Source of the DNA: Antennarius striatus
Taxonomy: Eukaryota; Chordata; Actinopteri; Lophiiformes; Antennariidae
Length of the DNA stretch: 64,000 bases
Reading direction: 5' to 3'
Assembly: GCF_040054535.1 (NCBI RefSeq)
Contig: NC_090797.1
Location: 15,094,501 to 15,158,500 of the forward strand
Shown: positions 56,254-64,000 of the stretch, piece after piece
How positions within the stretch are numbered: the first letter of the stretch is position 1
Layout of the letters: the number at the start of each line of letters is the position of its first letter
The notes under the pieces: model-generated
Seen by the model: the letters and a program-made list of their open reading frames with translations, nothing else
Databases searched by the model: none
Told to the model about the DNA's origin: nothing
Translations under genes and position numbers: made by a program

Positions 56254-58359
56254 CACATCAGCCTTCATCCAGTTATGCAGGTTTGCAAAAATCAGACTCC
56301 AAATGTCTCCAAACGATGGTTTCCACTGATCAGTGCTTCCACTCAGCCAGCAGAGGGCGCTGCTGTGGAGATGCTGCTGTTCTTGGCAGACCTTCAACAG
56401 AACCAGTGGACTGGTGGCCCCTTACCATGTTCTTGTCATTGGATCCAGGCTGTCGGCGCGGGGGCTGGGCCTCCAACAGTTGTCCAGCAGGAAAGGCGTG
56501 TTTATAGAAGCAGATGGCGCCAAAGGGACATGTGCCACGCCCCTCATCAAAGTACCGACACGGCTTGTTCCTGAAGGAGACCGAGAAGACTGTCAGGGAT
56601 TCAGACACATCAGACAACACCGCCCAGTCCACAGCCCAGATGTTCTCCTGCAGATCTACTAGTATAGCCCCACCCACTAGTGTAGCCCCACCCCTTACCC
56701 ATTTCTAGCCCGGCCCACTTACCGCATGCCGTCCTTGTATTTCTGGATGAGCTTCTGCTTGTCGTCCTCATCTTCCACCCAGAACTCACTCGGGATGACA
56801 AAGTTGGATGTTATTCCACACTTGGGGCAGCAACTGGAAATAAGTAGAAAAATGGTTTTACCATCTGAAACAGGAAACGTTCAGGAAGAAGCTCCTCTGA
56901 AGGAGATTAAAAACAGTCTCAGTAGATGTTTGGTGAGAAAACGTGAATTAAAAAATGTTTCTGGTTGGTTTACAGACGATTAATCAATGTGATGGAACAC
57001 TTATCGCTACAACCTCATTCAAAGTACCTGTGAAACATATTTAGGTAACATTTTTGATGCTTTCATGAAGAAGAAAGATGAATAAATATTTGTTATCCAA
57101 AGCTGTTAAAGTCAATCCACTGGACGTTAAGAAAGTTCTTGAAGACGTTTCATCTCTCATCAAAGAGACATGTTCAGTTCTGAAGGTGGCTGGTGTTGTC
57201 CAGCTTATTAACCCTGTGGGGTGTGGTCAGTGCTATGCACATTCAGACGACCGTCGTTGAAACCCGTCTGGCCCCTCAACAATTGTTGGGTGTGTCAAAG
57301 GGGGGTCGTTGAAATGCAAGTTTCACCTTTGTATACTAATGACCCTCATTAGTATACAAAGGTGAAACACAAATTTCAACGACCCCCCCCCCCCCACTAC
57401 CCATCACACACTGACGACTCACTTGGTGATATCGCACATGGCCCTCCTCCACGTCCTGATGCACTTCAGGCAGTAGCAGTGGCTGCAGTTGACCAGGATG
57501 CCGAAGCGCCGCTCACTGGGGTTGGCCTTCTCCAACACCACTTCAATGCACATACGACACATCATGTACTCGCTGCGCTGGATGGCGAACGAGAGCTCCA
57601 TGTCCTTCTCGTGGGCCTCCATGCACGCCTGTGGACAGGTGCAGGAAGTGTGTGTATGTTACCACCATGTCAAAGGAGTGTGTGTGACAGCTCGTGTAGT
57701 GTTTCAGCAGGTCGTTACCTTGGTGTGCTCTGAGCGCTGACTGATGTCGGTGGGGTGGAGCACCTGGAGCTCACACATGTTACAAACGTCGCCATGGAGA
57801 TAGGCACAGTTGATTCCATAGCGGCACTTTCCAATAGCGGCGTAGAAGCAAAGCTGCTTCCTCGGCTCCTTGTTCTCAGGATCAGCTGCAGACGACCCAC
57901 AACATCAAAACATCAAAATACTGTTACCATGGTGCCCACACGCCTACAACCTGATCGAACTACAGTTTCCTTCAACTGTTTGTAATCTCAGATGACACAA
58001 GTTCACAGTTGTCCACTTGCTTGTCAATGGGTGAACAAAACAACAGTTTTACCAAATACCAAAATGAACAACAGCCCAACCCCCACCTAAGAAAATATCC
58101 ACAGCCCTAAGTCTCCTCACAAGGGGACGTAGGTGGGATCTAGTGCTTCTCCCCAACACACCACGCGGATCACTCACCCCGTCCACAGTACGGCTGTCCT
58201 GAAACAAAATCGGCCGCGTTGAACCAGTCTTGAACCCATGAGCCGGGTGTTGACCCACTGGGATCCAGGTCTGATGGGTCCAGCAGGGAAGTGGGGGGAG
58301 GCATCAGTGTCTGGGGGGTCGGCCGCTCCTCGCTTTTGGGTAGTTTGTAGTGTTCAAAC
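56042..58359 (-). CDS. Makorin copy D: six-exon makorin-1-like E3 ligase, N-terminally incomplete
   Basis: Minus-strand exons 58,359-58,178, 57,885-57,719, 57,628-57,423, 56,833-56,723, 56,570-56,426 and 56,194-56,042. All have AG/GT borders and the phases of copies B and C; ~320 codons, no stop. Domain order as in B. Distinguishing residues: NKEPRKQ (Leu to Pro), CRYGINC in the first CCCH finger, SEFWVED after the RING. It shares with B the short RING linker (AMCDITK), the CCPKC last zinc pair and the early C-terminus LAGHQ, whose TAA lies in AATAAA. N-terminal CCCH exons were not found upstream. Intact frame suggests recent origin or constraint; expression unknown. Confidence 0.75.
56201..56257. 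repeat. (AC)n tract at the last splice acceptor of makorin D
   Basis: About 57 bp, interrupted once; on the coding strand it is (TG)n ending six bases before the exon. Confidence 0.95.
57304..57384. repeat. 81-bp hairpin repeat in intron after RING exon (copy D)
   Basis: Same element as 23,313-23,393, inverted in the window. Confidence 0.9.
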
Positions 58360-59414
58360 CTGAGGACACACAAGTTACCATGTTAAAACCAGAAGGTTTG
58401 GAGATAGAAACCCATTACTCCTCGACACATATCAACAGAAAGTTGGGTGATAGAAACCCACCGTACCCCCCCCACCCCTCACATATAAACAAAAGGTAAG
58501 GGGATGGAAACCCATTACCCTCCCTACATACAAACAGAACAGGAAAAAAAACATCAACCGTTTTACCAAAAGAGCCTAAAAGAGCTACATAGATCTGAAA
58601 CTGCTGCTCCACACCACTGGTGTCGGGGTCAGTATGAACACAAAGCATTTTGGGATTTTTAATTAATGGTGAGAACATTTTAGAAACCTTTCCCCACTTC
58701 ACCCTAAATTCTGCGACCAGTGCTCCTCATCTTAGCTCTCATATCATTTAGTTATAAGAAGTCAGGACCAAACATATCCATGAGCACAGGAGACAGTGCT
58801 GGGATGAGAAAGATTACTCTAAAAATCTTCCAGCAATAACACAACAATAGAGTCAGTACTAACAGTGTGAAGATGCTACTGCTAACTGCTAACCCATCTG
58901 TTCCAAAAGATGACCATGACTCCAAACTAAAGCACTGAGTCAGAGTAAAGTGTGTGGAGTCCTCCAGGTAAAGGCAGGTCAAGAAGAGCAAAGCAGAATG
59001 AGGAGAACTTACTTCAGGCTGGTTGAAGACATGTCTGCAGGTCTCAGTCATCCACGTCAGGACTCCTCCAGTTGTGACTCACTGCTACTGAGTCCAGACA
59101 CTTATAGTCCTGCTGGGGCAGGAACTCACCCCCACAAACCGCCAACACAATGAGGGTCGTTAGGAGTCATTCCCACTCAGGTGGGCCGTTGTCCCGCCCA
59201 CTTTCATGCGAGTTGCCCCCACATTTGAACGTGAAAGGTGGTCTCAGGTTTCTGCTCCAACAGGAGTAACTGGACTCAGTCATCAGAACTGAAGGAGACT
59301 CTCAGACGAGAGGTGAAGCGTCTTCAACCAACCTGGAGGAAGTCCAGCTGACTGTGTTCTAATGTGATGTCACCAGAAACAGTCGTTAGACGTTTCACAA
59401 ATCAATCACACTGT
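58360..59414 (-). other. 5' flank of makorin D
   Basis: Matches 8,708-9,761. Contains the repeat-like ATG stretch (59,051-59,013) and the 'gaggtgaagcgtcttcaa' repeat at ~59,305-59,330. At 59,414 the sequence leaves homology to block 1. Confidence 0.6.
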
Positions 59415-59884
59415 CTGAGCAGTCAGTGGTTCTACCAGTTTAACCCTATCTAAACTAGTTTTACCTTTTTTTAAAGCCTTCCAAACATCACATTCTGTCT
59501 CTGACCATTCGCTCCATTCATTTCACACAATCCCTATTTATCACATTCACAAATTCACCGTCCATTTCATACAATACAACACAATATTCAATTAATTATC
59601 ATGTTTACCAAATCCCAGTCGGAAGGACTTTAACCCAAGGGGTATTAACCAAAATCGCCATTTGGAGGGACTCCAATCCCAGGGATATTAACCAAAATCT
59701 CCGTTCGGGAGACCCAAACCCACAATGGTACTTTACCGGAAGGACTCCAACCTGCACTTATCTTCTACTGTATATTACTGAACTGAGCTTATAACATTAT
59801 CACTCCTCTCCTCTCCTTTATAGGTGACAACTGTTGGTCAAAGAAGGAGAGGAGGGAGGTGTGTCCATAGGAAGAAAGAGAAGA
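59415..59884. repeat. Third copy of the 5240-type repeat, then unique sequence
   Basis: 59,415-59,600 repeats 'gagcagtcagtggttctacc'. After it come direct short repeats around 'attaaccaaaatc' (59,645 and 59,688) and a C/T tract. No coding frame. Confidence 0.5.
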
Positions 59885-60730
59885 GTACACCAAGAGTATA
59901 GGACTGAGTTTGACTGTTCAGCTGTTTTATCGCCAACATAACGCTCTTTTCACGCACACAAATGTGCTCTCATCTATATCAGGTTCTGTTGAATAGGGAA
60001 ATATATTTAAACGTTTTATTGTTGTGTAAATAAAACAGTAAATCTGCATACGAACGTTACAAAAACAGTTGAGAAGAATATTCATACCATTGCGTATAAA
60101 AGATTAAATCAAAATTAAATCTACTTTATTCGTCCACACGTGGGGAAATTATCTTTACACTCTTCAATCTTTTTGCATTTGGTTACAGTCTTTTGTTAGT
60201 CATGCATACACACATTGTTTTTTGAATACAGGCCCTTGAACACAACACACTGGGGGCCTGTAGGCATGCAATTAGTCACACATCACACAAACAGAGGCAG
60301 AGTGACAGGTCGCGCACAGGGGGTCGCGCCCCAAACGTGGGGGGGACGGCGCCTTGCTCAGGGGCGCCTCAGCAGTGGCTGGGAGGTGAGCTGACTTCTC
60401 CCATCGTCAGCTCACACTCTGAGGGATGTCTTGGCGGGAGCGGGATTTGAACCATTGATGGCTGGGCGATCCGTCTTCAAGACATCATCTCTACTGCTGA
60501 GCCACTGCCGTTCTTATATACCTATGTTATATAAGAACTGAAATCAAAGGATGACATGTAGCTTGTTTGCATGGTTTCCTTGATACAGTAACAGACAAAA
60601 CTGCTTTAGTTCTAACATCAGTGGCTGTGACATTGTACTGCCTATAACTGCTATAAAGTTCCTCCAAGTTTTATTTTCTGTCTGTTTTAGTCACGATACA
60701 CACAGGAGTTGATAATTGATAAAAAGAAAA
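59885..60730. repeat. Duplicate of 12,775-13,210 carrying a SINE
   Basis: Flanks match the left copy on both sides of the SINE at 60,103-60,515. Confidence 0.75.
60103..60515 (-). mobile_element. tRNA-derived SINE (copy 3)
   Basis: Minus-strand head agtggctcagcagtagagat and B-box region ggttcaaatcccgc near 60,440-60,455. Body and tail as in the other copies. Absent at the homologous left site (~12,970-12,990). Confidence 0.8.
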
Positions 60731-61077
60731 AGAAATTAAGAAGATATATAGATATATTTTTAGGAAAATCCATTGTGTGTGTCTTCAGACTCCTCCCCCT
60801 TCAATAAGTTTCCTGATTTTAACTTCCAGTCTCTACTAGACTCTCGTAGCGAGCAGAACTCTCCACACAAACTGACTCTACACACTTTCTCCTTCACTAC
60901 GCGCACCAACCTCCAAACCTCTGCTCTGACAACTCACACCAGCCTTAACGGCTCAACACAACGTCAATCTAAACTTTATTATCGCTTTCAACACACTTTC
61001 AATACACTTTCTACTACTCCATCTACAGCACATAAGCGCATCTCAAACACAGTCAATCAGACTTATTGTTTTTCCAG
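60731..61077. other. Spacer; right part duplicated at 14,545-14,745
   Basis: No gene. The 60,773-61,165 open frame crosses into the LTR and has no recognisable content. Confidence 0.5.
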
Positions 61078-61882
61078 TGTGGTGGGGGTTTTGTTTCTCT
61101 TAAGGACAGGAGACAGTGTAAAATACAAAATATTTATTTGTCAATTCAAATCATGTATAGGTTGAGCAGCAGTACAATAATATCATCAATAGGTTGAGTA
61201 TGAGTCCAATAACATCATCGATGATATTGACAGACAGACAGGTTCAACAAACAGACTAGTTCAACAAATACTTATCTAAGCATGATGAGAGCTCTGGAGA
61301 TGATGAAAAAGTCCTCCGGTGTGTTGTTGCAGAGTACTCTGGGTAGATGAAAACTTCAAATACCAACTAAAAAATGGATCACATCTCTTTTTATACCCTA
61401 AAGGTGTGACTAGGGGAAGGTATTAACCTCGGCCCATCTGCTTTCAACCAGTTCTTTACGGGCTTTCAGTTGGTACGTCATGACCTCCAGACGTTACCAA
61501 AAATATCAAGTCGACAGTTTCACAAAACTATTTGATGACATAACATAATCAGTCACGTGAACCCTGTGAGGATCTGCTGCAGACATTCTCTGGATGACCC
61601 TGTGCAGAAACATACATTCTAATTTCAGGTACAGTGTCTGAAATGATCTGGCTAGCTGCTTCTGTCAGTGTCTAACTTCTTCAAGGAGACCCACAGTCAT
61701 GCAAGCATTTCCAAATATGGTCAAACAGGAATTATTTTCATGCAGCGTCTTCATGACCTGGAGACATCCTGGGGCCACCTTCACAAGCGCTGGATAATAT
61801 GACACACACAACAATCCAGATCTTTGGTTCACTTAGATGATATTGTTTTCTATATTATTTGATTGTATTAAAAACTTTCCAC
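61078..61882 (-). repeat. Retroviral LTR (minus orientation)
   Basis: About 805 bp. On the minus strand it begins tggaaagtttttaatac after a purine-rich run, contains TATAAAA near 61,394-61,400, AATAAA near 61,125-61,135, and ends ccccaccaca at 61,078. Preceded in the element by sequence also seen at 39,400-39,570. Confidence 0.7.
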
Positions 61883-62600
61883 CCCCCCCCCCTTCCATGG
61901 CTTTTAAGCCATGGACCAAAACTGGGAAATTTAATAAAATGCAACAACCCAATTTTTAACAAAGATGGCGCAGATCTATGGCTACTGTCTCACTATTCTT
62001 CACTACAGACGGAGGCCAAAACCCCGATGATTACATTCTTGGGGAAAAATTCCTCCGTGACCCTCACTGAGCGATCGCTTTCTTAGCCTGCAGAGAAGAC
62101 AATCCAAACTTAGTAGCCTCCAAAACATTTGAACATGACCCTTTCATCTATAGATGCATTATGACATCCTGATTACTAAAAAACAAAGATTACTGAAAAA
62201 CTGAACAATATGTACAGTAGTAGTGAGTTTATGAATTTTCACTGAAAAACTTCTTGGTGACACAAAGTTATCAGTCCTTCACAGTGTCCTCGTCCCGTAC
62301 TTGGCTGCATGGCAATAAGGACATCCCCCCAGAGCCCAACCCCTAATGGTGTGAGGATCTCCCTGCTTCACTGACATCGAGACGAGTGGAATCTATACAT
62401 CCACCCCCCTTTGTAGTCAGACTTCCCCTCACACCGGTGGGTGAGTTCTGGCAGGAGTCTCCACCACCGCTGTGGGCGTTTTAGTGGGACGCCTCACTCA
62501 TCTTTTCCTCTGGGATGAGTTGTCTGGATCTTTTCCTCTGGGATGAGTTGTCTGGATCTTTTCCTCTCAGACCAAAACAACCGACGTCCTCAACGACTCA
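61883..62600 (-). other. Retroviral 3' internal region, non-coding as it stands
   Basis: Purine run at 61,883-61,895, then sequence shared with 39,400-39,560. No env frame is recognisable. 'ggatgagttgtctggatctt' is tandemly repeated at 62,512-62,560. Confidence 0.45.
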
Positions 62601-62935
62601 ACACACGATGTTCTCAGTTGAGGCCGTTGCCTTTGTTGGTTCCTCAGCCGAGGAACTCTCTGGGGTTGTAAGGGCTGCAACCTCTGTTTCCAGATCAGGG
62701 TCTGGAGTGGCACCTTCACCAGCCGGTGGAGGGAGAGTAAATTCTTGGTCGGCTCTGGCTGGTCTGGTAGATGAAGTGTGGCATCATGTGTCCCCCCTTT
62801 CCCAGCAAACGGACTGCATTTCCCGTTCGCTCAGTCACTTGGAAGGGACCTGTCCACCTAGGTTCAGAGCATTTTTGTTTTGTTACTTTCAGCCACAACA
62901 CTTTCACACACACCCATTTCTCTGGGGACAATCGC
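62601..62935 (-). pseudogene. Integrase C-terminal-like fragment (family of the 44.5-kb element)
   Basis: Minus strand: EPRWTGPFQVTERTGNAVRL, then LLGKGGH, parallel to 47,986-48,240 including the following stop and 'gaggacgtcggttgttttgg'. Fits the end of a retroviral pol. Confidence 0.5.
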
Positions 62936-63069
62936 CTGTTTTTCTGTGAGATGGGAGAAAGTGATAGTTAGTTGTCTCAGGCCTGGTGGGCCTTCAGCAC
63001 CTTTGGCTGTCAATGGAGCTGTAGGAGCTGGAAAAGGTCTGTTAGTGTGAATCCAGCCTGTGGAAGAGT

Positions 63070-63282
63070 TCAGTGACGTCCAGGACCACTCCTTATCTCC
63101 CTTCTAGTTCTGCTCTGTGGATTATTAACATCATTATTGGTCTCACTTCTCTTTGGGGAATTGAATAAGTGGGAACTGTGCTGTATCATCATCCCCATCA
63201 TAGCCAGGAGGAGAAGAAGGAGCATTCCCCCCTTCCAGGGAATCCTTCCCCTGGCCTTCATCTTTGTCACTGAGAATGTCAA
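63070..63282 (-). pseudogene. Possible envelope leader overlapping integrase end
   Basis: The minus-strand frame of 70 codons has a basic start, then GGMLLLLLLAMMGMM, a strong signal-peptide-like core, and then SRTRREIRSG. It overlaps the integrase C-terminal frame, as env does in many retroviruses. No downstream env frame continues. Confidence 0.4.
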
Positions 63283-63960
63283 TGGGTGCCTTTAAGCAAT
63301 GCTTTAAATGACACCACGTAGGGGATCCTTTGACCTGCACTGCAGTGGAAGTGGCTCTCACCACCTCGTACGGACCCTCCTGTCGGGGGATGTTCCACTT
63401 CCCTCTGAACACCTTTATGTACACCAAGTCTCCTGGTGTCACTGAAGGTGGAGTCTCCTCACGGTCAGCTTTTGCCTGTAATGAGATAACAGAGCAGAGA
63501 TGCTCCTGTGGATGTTAGTCATTTGTCTGACATACGACTTCATGTCATTTGTCAAAATATCAAGAGAAGGTCCCTTAGCTGTTTTGTAAATTGGAGAAGG
63601 CATTGACCTGCCGGTTAAAGCTTCATGTTTTTCAAAATCCCATTCACTCTCTCCACAATACCTTGACTCTGAGGATTGTACACACATCCAAATCTCTGCT
63701 TGGTTCCTAACTTCTGCAACATGCATTTCACGGTTTTATCCACAAACTCCTTTCCATTGTCTGAACTTATTCTTAGTGGAATCCTGAACCTCGGAACGAT
63801 TTCACGACACAGAAACTTTGCAACAGTTTCTGCATTTTTGTGTTTGGATGGTGTCTCTTCAACCCACCTGCTGAATCGTTCAATCACCACCAACAGATAC
63901 CTCTTCCCTTGCACTGGTCTCACCATATCAACATAGTCCATGACCAGGTGTAGAAAAGGT
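63143..63960 (-). pseudogene. Retroviral integrase (catalytic core and C-terminus), frameshifted
   Basis: Minus strand. The core 63,941-63,615 has MDYVDMV (first Asp), ISSDNGKEFV (second Asp) and YNPQSQGIVERVNG (Glu), with 35 residues between the second Asp and the Glu, the DDE spacing. The frame shifts near 63,650 to EWDFEKHEALTGRSMPSPIY and again near 63,475 to TPGDLVYIKVFRGKWN and GPYEVVRATSTAVQVKG, the C-terminal domain. The element continues past the window edge. Two shifts make this copy inactive. Confidence 0.8.
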
Positions 63961-64000
63961 CCTTCAGGTGCTGGAATATGTCCAGCAGGAGGTGTTTCTC

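Overview
The window looks like teleost fish DNA. It combines a vertebrate makorin gene family with fish-type Rex1, RTE and L2/CR1 non-LTR retrotransposons, pogo, hAT and mariner remnants, a Gypsy-like element, endogenous retroviruses, tRNA-derived SINEs and very long TG, GATA and AAC microsatellites. There are no operons. Almost every long open frame is transposon-derived, a microsatellite translation or an antisense shadow. All identifications come from reading the sequence; no database search was possible.

The host-gene content is a cluster of four partial makorin-1-like E3 ubiquitin ligase copies: A (7771-8707, minus), B (22340-24724, plus), C (34829-37308, plus) and D (56042-58359, minus). 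B, C and D keep six exons encoding the middle CCCH finger, the makorin Cys-His motif, the RING, the last CCCH finger and the acidic tail, with good splice sites and no internal stop. A stops after its first RING exon. No copy has the exons for the two N-terminal CCCH fingers. C is closest to canonical makorin-1. A and B (and D) share derived changes: a shorter exon 4 and a RING linker three residues shorter; B and D also share a short C-terminus. They therefore form one later-duplicated lineage. The only RNA gene is a tRNA-His(GTG) at 20275-20346, next to a decayed second copy, both inside a dead mariner-like transposase.

Layout. Bases 1-9761 form a block (dead LINE, Rex1-like LINE, pogo-like transposon, hAT fragment, 59-bp minisatellite, makorin A) that recurs in the same order at 41,150-59,414, ending with makorin D. 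Shorter matches extend the pairing: 12,775-13,210 with 59,885-60,730, and 14,545-14,745 with 60,890-61,077. Between the blocks lie two inverted-orientation makorin units (B, 21,586-25,690; C, 34,130-39,397) in a mosaic of RTE, L2 and Gypsy fragments. The right-hand block has an internal repeat: the LINE/Rex1-site segment occurs at 41-51.5 kb with insertions and at 51.56-53.33 kb without them. This gives natural filled/empty site pairs for several elements.

The youngest large event is a 5.4-kb LTR retroelement (44,523-49,918). It has two ~1.27-kb LTRs, a 5-bp target duplication and an intact 624-codon gag-like frame, but only scraps of env and integrase. It split the Rex1-like element of the right block. 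A second retroviral relic runs off the right edge on the minus strand (61,078-64,000).

No new enzymatic or defence system was evident. The most distinctive biology is the inverted, palindrome-associated makorin cluster, with its truncated, divergent RING variants and rearranged 3' ends.
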